This document shows positions 25,758-33,884 of a DNA stretch of 64,000 bases, piece by piece. The stretch covers positions 1 to 64,000 of the forward strand of contig DAISWG010000020.1 in the NCBI GenBank assembly GCA_036826475.1. Direction: 5' to 3'. The stretch is from Miltoncostaea sp036826475 (GTDB lineage Bacteria; Actinomycetota; Thermoleophilia; Miltoncostaeales; Miltoncostaeaceae). The notes beneath the pieces were generated by a model that was not told the DNA's origin, ran no database searches, and worked only from the letters and a program-made list of their open reading frames with translations. Position 1 is the first letter of the stretch; each line of letters starts with the position of its first letter. A program made the translations under genes and the position numbers.

Positions 25758-28142
25758 GGCAGGTATGTCGGCTGGCCTCACCGAGGCTTCCGTAGCGCCT
25801 CCCTCGTCGTCCTCCCTGCCCGGTGCGGGGAGCGGCAGCCGCTTCAGGGCGAGGGCGTTGACCGCGACGATGATGCTCGACCCGGCCATGGTGATGGCGG
25901 CGATCTCGGGGCGCAGGGTGAGCCCCCACGGCTCGAAGACGCCGGCGGCGATCGGGAGGGCGAGCGAGTTGTAGCCGATCGCCCACGCGAGGTTCTGGCG
26001 CATCTTGCGGACCGTGCCACGTCCGATCTTGACGGCGGTGGCGACGTCGAGGGGGTCGGATCGCATCAGCACCACGTCGGCGGTCTCGACGGCGACGTCG
26101 GTTCCGGCGCCGATGGCGATGCCGAGGTCGGCCTGGGCGAGGGCGGGGGCGTCGTTGACGCCGTCGCCGACCATCGCGACCCGCCGGCCGTCGCTCTGCA
26201 GCTCCGACACCTTCGCGGCCTTGTCGCCGGGGAGCACCTCGGCGATGACGTCGTCGATGCCGACCTCTGCGGCGACGCGCTGTGCGGTCGCGCGGTTGTC
26301 GCCGGTGAGGAGGACCGGCTCGAGGGCCTCCTCCCGCAACGCCCTGATCGCCTCGGCAGCCGTCGGGCGTGGCGCGTCGGCGATCGCGACGAGCCCGGCC
26401 AGCCGGCCGTCCACCGCGACGTTGACGACCGTGCGGCCCTGCCCGGCGCGCTCCTCGGCGCGCGGACCGAGGGCGCCGCGCTCGACGCCCTCGCGGTCGA
26501 GGAGCCGGCCGTTGCCGACGGCGAGGCGGTGGTCGCCGACGCGCGCGACAGCGCCGTGGCCGGGGACGTTCTCGAAGTCCTTCGCGGTGGCCACGTCGAG
26601 CTGCCGGGCGCGCGCCTCGTTCACGATCGCCTCCGCGAGCGGGTGCTCACTCTCCTGCTCGACGGCGGCGACGAGGCGCAGCAACTCGTCCTCGGGCGTC
26701 CCGTCGGTCTCGATGGCGACGACGGTCGGCTCCCCCTTCGTGAGGGTGCCGGTCTTGTCGAGAACGACGGTGTCGAGGCGCGCCGAGGCCTCGAGGCCCA
26801 TGGCGTGCTTGAAGAGGATGCCGCGCCGCGCGCCGAGGCCGGTGCCCACCATGATCGCCGTCGGCGTCGCCAGGCCGAGGGCGTCGGGGCAGGTGATCAC
26901 GACGACGGTAATCGCGAAGAGCAGCGACTCCTGCACGTCCCGTCCGACGACGACGTACCAGACCAGGAAGGTGGCGAGGCCCCCGAGGAGCGCGACGAGC
27001 ACGAGCCAGAAGGCGGCGCGGTCGGCGAGGCGCTGGCCAGGGGCCTTCGAGTTCTGGGCCTCCTGGACGAGCTTCACGATCTGGGCGAGCGCCGTGTCCG
27101 CGCCGACGGCGCTGGCGCGGGCCCGCAGGTTGCCGTTGCGGTTGATGGTCGCGCCGATCAGAGGGCTGCCCGGCGCCTTCGACACCGGCATGCTCTCGCC
27201 GGTCACCATCGACTCGTCCACCTCGCTGGTGCCCTCGAGGACCTCGGCGTCCACCGGGATCCGGGCGCCGGGCCGGATGACCAGGACGTCGCCGACGGCG
27301 ACCTCGCTGGTGGGCACCTCGACCGGCTCGCCGTCGCGCAGGACGAGCGCCATCGGCGGCGCCAGGTCGAGCAGCGCCCGGATCGCCTCGTTGGCGCCGC
27401 CGCGGGCGCGCATCTCGAACCAGTGGCCCAGCAGCACGAAGGCGGCGAGCAGGACGGCCGCCTCGTAGAAGACCTCGCCCTCGATCCAGAAGGTCGCGGC
27501 CACCGAGTAGATCCAGCCGGTGCCGATCGCGACGGCGACCAGCACCATCATGTCCAGGGTACGCGCCCTTAGGGCGTACCAGGCTCCCTGGAAGAAGATC
27601 CACGACGAGTAGAAGACGACGGGCAGGCTCAGGAGCAGCTGCCAGATGTCGCGGTCCATGCCGAACGGCGTGGGCAGATCGACGTTCAGCACGTCGGTGC
27701 CGAGGGGCGACCAGAGCACGATCGGGATCGCGAAGACGAGCGCCACCAGGAAGCGGTTGCGCATGTCGCGCGCCATGTCGGCCATCGACACGCCGGCGTG
27801 GCCGCCGTGCCCACCTCCGTGGGCGTGGTCGGCCCGCTCCACCGCATGCGCGTCGGCGTCGGGCGGCGCGTCGCTCATGGGGTCGCAGACGTGGCCCGGG
27901 ACGGAGCGGCCGGCGCAGCGGTAGCCGCACTCCTCGATCCAGGCGTGCAGGTCCTCGACCGAGGTGACCGCCGGGTCGTAGGTAACGGTGGCGGTCTGGG
28001 CAACGGGGTTCGCCTCAACCGAGACGACGCCCGGTCGCCGGCCGAGCGCCCGCTCCACGACGTCCTTCTCGGAGGCGTAGTGGAGACCGCCGACGTGGAG
28101 GACGTCGGTCTGGTGGGCGGCGTGGTGCGCGTGCGTGGTCAC
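25755..28142 (-). CDS. copA: P1B-type heavy-metal ATPase, probable copper exporter with unusual ligands
   Basis: A 795-aa protein with the full P1B core: VTGES, the phosphorylation motif DKTGTLTKG, SEHPLAEAI and GDGVNDAPALAQADLG. Two ligand sites are unusual. The N-terminal HMA domain has GGLHYASE in place of GMTCxxC, and the membrane site is TCPDALGLATP, that is CPD rather than CPC or CPH. His-rich stretches occur at the N-terminus (HAHHAAH) and at about residue 105. The GTG start at 28142 lies 4 bp after csoR, so it is in an operon with the copper sensor. Cu(I) export is the default; the ligand changes leave metal specificity open. Confidence 0.88.
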   Translation of the reverse strand: MTTHAHHAAHQTDVLHVGGLHYASEKDVVERALGRRPGVVSVEANPVAQTATVTYDPAVTSVEDLHAWIEECGYRCAGRSVPGHVCDPMSDAPPDADAHAVERADHAHGGGHGGHAGVSMADMARDMRNRFLVALVFAIPIVLWSPLGTDVLNVDLPTPFGMDRDIWQLLLSLPVVFYSSWIFFQGAWYALRARTLDMMVLVAVAIGTGWIYSVAATFWIEGEVFYEAAVLLAAFVLLGHWFEMRARGGANEAIRALLDLAPPMALVLRDGEPVEVPTSEVAVGDVLVIRPGARIPVDAEVLEGTSEVDESMVTGESMPVSKAPGSPLIGATINRNGNLRARASAVGADTALAQIVKLVQEAQNSKAPGQRLADRAAFWLVLVALLGGLATFLVWYVVVGRDVQESLLFAITVVVITCPDALGLATPTAIMVGTGLGARRGILFKHAMGLEASARLDTVVLDKTGTLTKGEPTVVAIETDGTPEDELLRLVAAVEQESEHPLAEAIVNEARARQLDVATAKDFENVPGHGAVARVGDHRLAVGNGRLLDREGVERGALGPRAEERAGQGRTVVNVAVDGRLAGLVAIADAPRPTAAEAIRALREEALEPVLLTGDNRATAQRVAAEVGIDDVIAEVLPGDKAAKVSELQSDGRRVAMVGDGVNDAPALAQADLGIAIGAGTDVAVETADVVLMRSDPLDVATAVKIGRGTVRKMRQNLAWAIGYNSLALPIAAGVFEPWGLTLRPEIAAITMAGSSIIVAVNALALKRLPLPAPGREDDEGGATEASVRPADIPA

Positions 28143-28146
28143 GTCG

Positions 28147-28449
28147 TCACCGCCGTCCCAGGAGCCTGCTGACAGCGGTCATCAACTCGGTCTGCAGCGC
28201 TTCGCGGTCCTCGGGGTCGCCGCCGAGGATGCAGTGGCGCGTGTGGTCGTCCACGAGCTCCAGGGCGATCTTGTCGAGCGCCGCCTGAGCGGCGGTGATC
28301 TGCTGGAGGACGTCGATGCAGTAGCGGTCCTCCTCGACCATCCGAGCGATCCCCCGCACTTGCCCCTCCACGCGGCGCAGCCGCCGGCGAACGGCGTCGC
28401 GGGACGGACGATCGGCCGCGACCTCTGGTGTTGCGCTGGTGCTCACCAT
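28147..28449 (-). CDS. csoR: Copper-sensing repressor CsoR
   Basis: A 100-aa all-helical protein of the CsoR/RcnR family. The Cu(I) ligand triad is intact: Cys44, His69 and Cys73, with the family's 25- and 4-residue spacing (YCIDVLQQ, DDHTRHC). The N-terminal helix RRLRRVEGQVRGIARMVEE is the DNA- and tetramer-forming stretch. ATG at 28449 follows AGAGGA; the longer frame to 28578 would run through the operator region. It represses its own operon and probably the divergent MFS gene, releasing DNA when copper binds. Confidence 0.93.
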   Translation of the reverse strand: MVSTSATPEVAADRPSRDAVRRRLRRVEGQVRGIARMVEEDRYCIDVLQQITAAQAALDKIALELVDDHTRHCILGGDPEDREALQTELMTAVSRLLGRR

Positions 28450-28461
28450 GCGAGTCCTCTG

Positions 28462-28478
28462 TACTGGGGGGGAGTGTA
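28462..28478. promoter_or_regulatory. Putative CsoR operator, copy 2 (csoR-copA / MFS)
   Basis: TACTGGGGGGGAGTGTA; the first 14 bases are identical to the copZ upstream site at 399-412. It lies just upstream of the csoR start, in the shared divergent promoter region. Confidence 0.65.
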
Positions 28479-28493
28479 CGGGGAGGAGGTTGA

Positions 28494-28512
28494 CATACTC
28501 CCCCTCTGTATG
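28494..28512. promoter_or_regulatory. Inverted repeat CATAC-N9-GTATG, copy 2
   Basis: The same arms and spacing as at 435-453 by copZ, with a pyrimidine-rich centre. Likely part of the copper-responsive control region. Confidence 0.5.
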
Positions 28513-28530
28513 CAAGCGTGCCGCCATCTT

Positions 28531-28546
28531 ATACCCCCCCGGAGTA
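28531..28546. promoter_or_regulatory. Third G/C-tract element before the MFS gene
   Basis: ATACCCCCCCGGAGTA; its reverse complement resembles the two CsoR-type operators. It sits 14 bp before the MFS start codon, just upstream of and partly touching the ribosome site, so binding here would block transcription or initiation. Confidence 0.45.
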
Positions 28547-28559
28547 AGGAGGAGCGGAG

Positions 28560-30008
28560 ATGGACGGCACGGCGACAACCGCAGCGGCGCGGCGATGGTG
28601 GGCCCTCGGCCTGATCGCGGCCGCGCAGTTCATGGTGATCATGGACACGTCGATCATCGGGGTGGCCCTCCCCGACATGCAGGACGCGCTCGGCTTCTCG
28701 CAGAGCGGCCTCTCGTGGGTCTTCAACGCATACGTCGTCGCGCTCGGGGGCCTGCTGCTGCTCGGCGGCCGGCTCTCCGACCTGCTCGGCGCACGACGCA
28801 TCTTCATCACCGGCTGGGCCGTCCTTACGGCTGGATCGCTCATCGCCGGCCTCGCCTCGACGGCCGAGGTCGAGGTCGCCGGGCGCGCGGTGCAAGGCGC
28901 AGGCGCAGCGCTGATCGCACCCGCCGCCCTTGCCCTCCTGATGACACTGTTCGGCGGCCAGCCGCGCGAGCTCGCGAAGGCCTTCGCCATCTACGGCGCC
29001 GCGGCGCCGGCGGGCGGCACGGCCGGCGTCTTCCTCGGCGGCGTGCTCACCGAGTGGGCCGACTGGCGGTGGGTCTTCCTCGTCAACGTCCCGGTCGGCG
29101 TGGCCGCGCTCCTCGCGAGCCGTGCGCTACTGCCCGCCGGATTGGCGCGCCGCGGCCGGATCGACATCACGGGCGCGGTCGCGATCACCGGCGCGATCTC
29201 CCTCGCGGTCCTCGGCATCGTCCGCGCCCCCGAGGTCGGCTGGACGTCCGCCGAGACGATCGGTGCCCTGGCCGCCGGCGCCGGGCTGCTCGCCGGCTTC
29301 GTCGCCCTCCAGGCGCTCCGCCGCGAGCCGCTGATGCCGCTCGGGATCTTCCGCGTGCCGGACCTCGCGGCCGCCAACATCGTGACCGCGCTGCTCGGCG
29401 CGGCATGGATCCCGATGTGGTTCTTCCTGAACCTCTACCTGCAGCGGGTCCTCGGCTACGGCGCCTTCGAGGCCGGTGCCGCGCTCCTGCCGATGACCGC
29501 GGCGATCATGATCCTGATGGTCGGCGTGACCGGACGGGTGGTCGCCCGCTTCGGGTTCGCGCCCGTGTCGGTCGCCGGTCTGGGCATCCTCGCCGTCGGC
29601 ATCGGTTGGCTGTCGATGGTCCCGACGGACGGCGACTTCGTCACCGACGTGCTGCCCGCCACGCTCGTCGCCGCGGTCGGCATGTCCCTCGCCTACATCC
29701 CGGTGATGATGGCCGCCCTCTCCGGCGCGGCGCCGCACGAGGCCGGCCTCGCCTCCGGGATCTTCAACACCACCTACCAGGTCGGCTCGGCCCTCGGGCT
29801 CGCCGCGATGACCGCCGTCGCCGCCGCCAACGGCGCCGACAGCATCGGCGACCCCGCCGCGCTCACCGACGGCTTCTCGGCCGCCCTCCTGGGTGCCGCC
29901 GCGATCGCCGCCGCCGGGGCGGTCGCCGCGCTCGCCCTGGCCCGCCGCCGTCGGACGGCCGCAGCCGACTCGCCCGCCACCGACGACGCCAGCCCGCTGG
30001 CCGTCTGA
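28560..30008 (+). CDS. DHA2-type MFS drug/metal efflux transporter
   Basis: A 482-aa protein with about 14 predicted helices. Helix 1 motif FMVIMDTSIIGVALPDM is the DHA2 signature, and the A-motif loop is GRLSDLLGARR. Typical roles are proton-driven drug or metabolite efflux. ATG at 28560 has AAGGAGGAG. Divergent from csoR-copA with CsoR-like sites in between, so it is probably copper-induced. Followed by a strong hairpin. Confidence 0.9.
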   Translation: MDGTATTAAARRWWALGLIAAAQFMVIMDTSIIGVALPDMQDALGFSQSGLSWVFNAYVVALGGLLLLGGRLSDLLGARRIFITGWAVLTAGSLIAGLASTAEVEVAGRAVQGAGAALIAPAALALLMTLFGGQPRELAKAFAIYGAAAPAGGTAGVFLGGVLTEWADWRWVFLVNVPVGVAALLASRALLPAGLARRGRIDITGAVAITGAISLAVLGIVRAPEVGWTSAETIGALAAGAGLLAGFVALQALRREPLMPLGIFRVPDLAAANIVTALLGAAWIPMWFFLNLYLQRVLGYGAFEAGAALLPMTAAIMILMVGVTGRVVARFGFAPVSVAGLGILAVGIGWLSMVPTDGDFVTDVLPATLVAAVGMSLAYIPVMMAALSGAAPHEAGLASGIFNTTYQVGSALGLAAMTAVAAANGADSIGDPAALTDGFSAALLGAAAIAAAGAVAALALARRRRTAAADSPATDDASPLAV

Positions 30009-30018
30009 GAGCTCACCC

Positions 30019-30046
30019 CGTGGGGCCCCCGCCCGGGGGCCCCACG
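30019..30046 (+). terminator. Strong GC hairpin after the MFS gene
   Basis: A 13-bp perfect stem (CGTGGGGCCCCCG / CGGGGGCCCCACG) with a 2-nt apparent loop, 10 bp after the MFS stop. It has no U tract, as common in high-GC bacteria; it may terminate or attenuate transcription into the USP gene. Confidence 0.65.
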
Positions 30047-30069
30047 CAACCCCGAAAGGAGCAACTGCC

Positions 30070-30555
30070 ATGACTGCCCCCTCACCCATCCTGATCGCCG
30101 ACGACGGCTCCCCCGCATCGCAGCGCGCCGTCCGGCATGCCGCGTCGCTGATGCCCGGGCACCGGGCGATCGTCGCGGTCGCCCGGACCGCCCAGGAGAG
30201 CGTCGCCGCCCACCTCGAGGGCCACGACGCCGTCGCGCACGACCCCGACGACGCGACCGAGCGCACCGCCGGGGAGGGCGTCCGCATCGCGCGGGCGGCC
30301 GGCCTCGACGCCGAGGCCCTCATCGCCGGCGGCGACGGGCCGGTGGCGCACACCCTGCTGTCCGCGGCCGAGCGCGCCGGCGCTGGGCTCATCGTCATGG
30401 GATCCCGGGGCCGCCACGCCATGCGCTCCGCAGCGCACGGCAGCGTGTCCCGCCACGTCGTCCAGGACGGCCGGCTCCCGACGCTCGTCGTGCCTTCGCC
30501 GCGGCCCCATGCGCCACACGAGGGGACGTCCCGACGGGCCGCTGCGGCGGCCTGA
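30070..30555 (+). CDS. Universal stress protein (UspA family)
   Basis: A 161-aa single USP domain: ILIADDGSPASQRAVRHA at the start, and the nucleotide-binding loop GSRGRHAMRSAAHGSVSRHV near the end. ATG at 30070 follows AAAGGAG. It lies 24 bp after the hairpin following the MFS gene and 22 bp before the next gene, so it may be partly co-transcribed. Its role here is general stress protection, inferred. Confidence 0.88.
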   Translation: MTAPSPILIADDGSPASQRAVRHAASLMPGHRAIVAVARTAQESVAAHLEGHDAVAHDPDDATERTAGEGVRIARAAGLDAEALIAGGDGPVAHTLLSAAERAGAGLIVMGSRGRHAMRSAAHGSVSRHVVQDGRLPTLVVPSPRPHAPHEGTSRRAAAAA

Positions 30556-30577
30556 GGAGACGGGGCGAGGAGCAGTG

Positions 30578-31312
30578 ATGTCGGCGACGACCGAACCGGA
30601 TGGCGGCGACCGCCTGCTCCTCGCCCTGACGACGGAGCACTTCACGCTCCAAGCCGCCCGCTCGGCGACGATCAGTGAATCGGCCGGGCGGTCGGCGCTC
30701 TTCATCGTGATGGTGTCGAGTGGCCTCATCGCCCTCGCCTTCACAGGCCAGGCGACGCAGCTCGGCCCTCCCTTCTGGGCCCTCGCGCTGCTGCTCCTGC
30801 CCGCGCTCCTCCTCCTCGGCACGCTGACGTACCTCAGGCTCGTGCAGAGCGCGATCGACGATCTCGAGTTCGCCCGCGGCATCGAGCGCATCCACGGCTA
30901 CTACCGCGGGCTGAGCGCCTCGGCCACCGCCTACTTCCCGGCGGGCGGCCCCGTCGGAGGGGCCCCCGTTCCGAATGCGGGCGGCCGGGGGTCGCATCGG
31001 CATCACCTGCACTCTCATTCGGCGACGATGGTCCTCGTCGTCGACGGGCTCCTCGCGGGGGGCGTGGCGGCTGCCGTCGCGGGCGCAGCCGGCTTTGGGG
31101 TCATCCCATCCGCGTTGATCGGCGTGGCGATGAGCGCCGCAGTCGCCGCGGCGTTCTCTGTACACCAGGCCCGTGCGTGGCGCACTGCGATGACTGCGAC
31201 TACCGCCGGTGCGAGGACCGCTCTCTCGAGTCACCAGGCGGCGGCTGCGGACCCGATGCGGCTCACGGCCGCGGACGTCAGTGATGCTCGGCGTGGCCCA
31301 GTCCCATCGTGA
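30578..31312 (+). CDS. Four-helix membrane protein of unknown function
   Basis: A 244-aa protein. There are two hydrophobic pairs, about residues 40-90 and 145-195, separated by a Gly/His-rich loop (GSHRHHLHSHSAT). ATG at 30578 follows GAGGAGCAG. I do not recognise a family. Its last 35 bp overlap, tail to tail, the end of a small membrane protein gene on the opposite strand. Confidence 0.7.
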   Translation: MSATTEPDGGDRLLLALTTEHFTLQAARSATISESAGRSALFIVMVSSGLIALAFTGQATQLGPPFWALALLLLPALLLLGTLTYLRLVQSAIDDLEFARGIERIHGYYRGLSASATAYFPAGGPVGGAPVPNAGGRGSHRHHLHSHSATMVLVVDGLLAGGVAAAVAGAAGFGVIPSALIGVAMSAAVAAAFSVHQARAWRTAMTATTAGARTALSSHQAAAADPMRLTAADVSDARRGPVPS

Positions 31313-31553
31313 CGGCGCGAGCGGGTGCGTCGTCGCTGCCGCGGATGGCGGGGCCGATCACCGTGGTCGAGATGGTGAACATCGCGGCGAACACGAGAAG
31401 CGGGGCAACCGGGCGCCGCCACGAGCCCGAGCGACGGCGGAGCCGGAGCAGGAACGGCACGGAGAGGACGAATCCGAGGGCGCCGAAGAGCGTGTGGACG
31501 ACTCCGGACGCCGGCAACGTCGACGCACCGCCGCGCGGCCGGCAAGCGCCCAT
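31278..31553 (-). CDS. Small or truncated membrane protein (DUF998-like fragment)
   Basis: A 91-aa protein with two hydrophobic helices (VVHTLFGALGFVLSVPFLL and PLLVFAAMFTISTTVIGP), which look like the end of a DUF998-type membrane protein, but the usual N-terminal helices are missing. It starts 5 bp after the BNR lipoprotein stop, so it is likely co-transcribed. The C-terminus overlaps the convergent 244-aa gene. It could be an intact short protein or a remnant. Confidence 0.45.
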   Translation of the reverse strand: MGACRPRGGASTLPASGVVHTLFGALGFVLSVPFLLRLRRRSGSWRRPVAPLLVFAAMFTISTTVIGPAIRGSDDAPARAVTMGLGHAEHH

Positions 31554-31558
31554 CCGGC

Positions 31559-32431
31559 TCAGCCCCAGGCGCCATCCCGCCAGGTCCGGCCGCCATCGGA
31601 ACTGCTTGCGAAGCCGCCGTCGTGCAGCGCGACGATGAGTCGTCCCTCGTCCTCGGTCGCCGCCGCGGGCGCCCCGGGGAGCGAACCGCGGTCCTCCCAG
31701 GTGCTGCCGCCGTCGCCGCTGATGCGCACCTCGCCGGTGGATGTGAAGCCGTACAGCGTTTCTCGCGCCGGCCATGAGAGGAGGACCGCGTCGCCCGCGC
31801 CGACGCGCCAGGTGGCGCCTGAGTCCGTAGAGGCGAGCAGGCCGACCTCGCTGGTCGCGAGCAGACGGCCGGGAGCGCCCGGTTCCGCCGCGATGTCGGC
31901 GATCGCCGCCGGCGGCGCGCTCTGGCGCCAGGTCGCGCCGCCGTCGCGGCTCACCATCACTCGGCCGCCGCTGGCGTCGTAGCCGGTGATCCGGTCGCCG
32001 TCGGCGAGGAGCGCGTGGAAGTCTGCCTCGCCCGTCAGCGATACCGTCTGCCATGACCTGCCGCCATCATCGGAGCGGATCAGCCCGAGCAGCGGCGGGA
32101 GGTCGTCGCGGAGATCCGGGTGTCCGGATCCGATGAAGCGCTCGGGCCCCACGACAGCGAAGCCCATGGTGTCCTGGAGCCGGTCGCCGACCCGGGTCAT
32201 CTCGTCCGAGCCCGGCTCCATGCGAAAGAGGCCGGTGTGGGTGGCGACGAGGAGGGCCCCGTCGGCCGGGTTGACGCCGAGCCCGTGGACGTGCTCGGGC
32301 CCTGCCTCTGCGGCCGCCCGATCGGTGGGACTCTCCCCGCCACACGCGGCCAAGATGGTTGCGAGGAAGACAAGAACGAGTGCGGGAATCAGCGGGCGGC
32401 GCGGCATCGCTGACGGATCATGGCGCGTCAT
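31559..32431 (-). CDS. BNR-repeat (sialidase-like) lipoprotein
   Basis: A 290-aa protein. A lipoprotein signal (LVFLATILAACGG, lipobox LAAC) is followed by a beta-propeller built from Asp-box (BNR) repeats: SDDGGRSWQ, SRDGGATWRQ, STDSGATWR, SGDGGSTWED, SSDGGRTWRD. Such propellers occur in F510_1955-type glycosylhydrolase-like proteins next to DUF305 and copper genes; the catalytic role is unproven. ATG at 32431 follows GAGGCGGG; ATG at 32407 is closer to the signal peptide and also possible. Divergent from the DUF305 gene. Confidence 0.82.
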   Translation of the reverse strand: MTRHDPSAMPRRPLIPALVLVFLATILAACGGESPTDRAAAEAGPEHVHGLGVNPADGALLVATHTGLFRMEPGSDEMTRVGDRLQDTMGFAVVGPERFIGSGHPDLRDDLPPLLGLIRSDDGGRSWQTVSLTGEADFHALLADGDRITGYDASGGRVMVSRDGGATWRQSAPPAAIADIAAEPGAPGRLLATSEVGLLASTDSGATWRVGAGDAVLLSWPARETLYGFTSTGEVRISGDGGSTWEDRGSLPGAPAAATEDEGRLIVALHDGGFASSSDGGRTWRDGAWG

Positions 32432-32489
32432 CCCGCCTCGTGAGGACGCGATCGACGCCCGTCGACACAGGTCCGACACACGCCCGTGG

Positions 32490-32504
32490 TACCCGTGGGG
32501 AGTA
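32490..32504. promoter_or_regulatory. Putative CsoR operator, copy 3 (DUF305 / BNR)
   Basis: TACCCGTGGGGAGTA, followed by AA, matches the copZ operator at 14 of 17 positions and is palindromic at its ends. It lies 24 bp before the DUF305 start, in the 96-bp divergent region shared with the BNR lipoprotein. Confidence 0.5.
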
Positions 32505-32527
32505 AACCCTCATCGACGGAGAAGCAG

Positions 32528-33148
32528 ATGAACAACCGGCTCCTCACCCTCATCGTGGTTGGGGTCGTCGCCCTGGGCGCCGGCCTCGGCATCGGCGCGG
32601 CCGTGTGGGCGGGCGGGGACCACGGCGGAGGCTCGACCGGTCATTCGTCGAACGGCATGATGGACTCGTCGGACGACACGCTGATGATGACGACGGGTCC
32701 GCTCGACGAGCGGTCGTTCATGGAGCAGATGGTTCCTCACCACGAGTCGGCGATCGCGATGGCGACGTTGGCGCTGGAAAAGGCTCGCCGGCCCGAGGTC
32801 CGGCGGCTCGCGCAGCAGATCATCGACGCGCAGGGAACCGAGGTCGCCGAGATGCGCGATTGGCATCGGGAGTGGTTCGGCAGCGAACTGCGGCCGAGCA
32901 GCGAGGGCCCTCACGCGTCGATGGACATGGGGCCGCTGGAGGAAGCGACTGGCGAAGACTTCGACCGAGCCTTCCTGCGCATGATGATCTCGCACCATGC
33001 GAGCGCCATCATGATGGCCGAGGCGGTGATGATGGATGAACCGCGCACCCAGGTCGGGGACCTCGCCAGCGAGGTCGTCGCTGCTCAGGCGGCGGAGATC
33101 GGCCAGATGCAGCGCTGGCGCCAGCAGTGGTTCCCCCCGCTCGGCTGA
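32528..33148 (+). CDS. DUF305 family protein
   Basis: A 206-aa protein. An N-terminal helix or anchor is followed by two ferritin-like half-domains, each with the DUF305 hallmark: MVPHHESAIAMA and MISHHASAIMMAE. Met/His-rich segments (NGMMDSSDDTLMM, SMDMG) suggest metal contact at the cell surface. ATG at 32528 follows CGGAGAAGCAG. A CsoR-like site lies upstream. It is followed at 34 bp by the response-regulator gene, so the three may share transcription. Confidence 0.88.
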   Translation: MNNRLLTLIVVGVVALGAGLGIGAAVWAGGDHGGGSTGHSSNGMMDSSDDTLMMTTGPLDERSFMEQMVPHHESAIAMATLALEKARRPEVRRLAQQIIDAQGTEVAEMRDWHREWFGSELRPSSEGPHASMDMGPLEEATGEDFDRAFLRMMISHHASAIMMAEAVMMDEPRTQVGDLASEVVAAQAAEIGQMQRWRQQWFPPLG

Positions 33149-33182
33149 ACGGCGGGCGCGGCGCCTCCGGGCGGGGCGGGCG

Positions 33183-33884
33183 ATGAGCCGCTCCGTACTC
33201 GTCGTCGATGACGAGCCGGGGATCATCGAGATCGCGTCTGCATACCTGCGCCGAGACGGATTCACCGTCCGTACCGCGGGCACCGGCCGGCGGGCCCTGG
33301 ACGCGGCGACGACCCAGATGCCGGATCTCATCGTCCTCGATCTCATGCTCCCGGACATCTCCGGCGAGGAGGTCTGCGCGGCTCTCCGGCGTCGGAGCGC
33401 CGTGCCGATCCTCATGCTGACCGCGAAGGCTGCCGAGGCCGACCGACTCCGCGGGCTCGCCCTGGGAGCGGACGATTACCTCGTCAAGCCGTTCTCGCCC
33501 CGCGAGCTCGTCGCGAGAGTGCGGGCCATCCTCCGCCGCGTCCCGGGGTCGGCCGAGCCTCCCGCGGACCTACTGGTGCTCGACGGCGGGCGGCTCGAAA
33601 TCGACCTCGCCGCCCACGAGGCGCGCATCGACGGGATCCCCGTCGCGCTGACGGCGACGGAGTTCCGTCTCCTCGCGGGTCTGGCGCGGCAGCCGCGACG
33701 CGCGTTCTCCCGCTTCGATCTGCTGCAGATGCTCCAAGGGGAGGACGTCGAGGGGTTCGAGCGGACGGTCGACGTCCACGTGATGCGTCTGCGGAAGAAG
33801 CTCGCCGACGTGGCGCCCGACGTCGACTACATCACGACGGTGTACGGGGTGGGCTACCGGCTCGACGAGCCGTCGGAGCGATGA
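33183..33884 (+). CDS. OmpR-family response regulator (TCS 1)
   Basis: A 233-aa protein. The receiver has the acidic pair DDE (about 10-12), the phosphorylation site in LIVLDLMLPD (about Asp54) and Lys in DDYLVKPFSP; the C-terminal winged helix ends VDVHVMRLRKKL and YGVGYRLDEP. It overlaps the kinase gene (ATGA), a classic TCS pair. The promoter is shared with or close to the DUF305 gene, hinting at a metal or envelope signal. Confidence 0.95.
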   Translation: MSRSVLVVDDEPGIIEIASAYLRRDGFTVRTAGTGRRALDAATTQMPDLIVLDLMLPDISGEEVCAALRRRSAVPILMLTAKAAEADRLRGLALGADDYLVKPFSPRELVARVRAILRRVPGSAEPPADLLVLDGGRLEIDLAAHEARIDGIPVALTATEFRLLAGLARQPRRAFSRFDLLQMLQGEDVEGFERTVDVHVMRLRKKLADVAPDVDYITTVYGVGYRLDEPSER

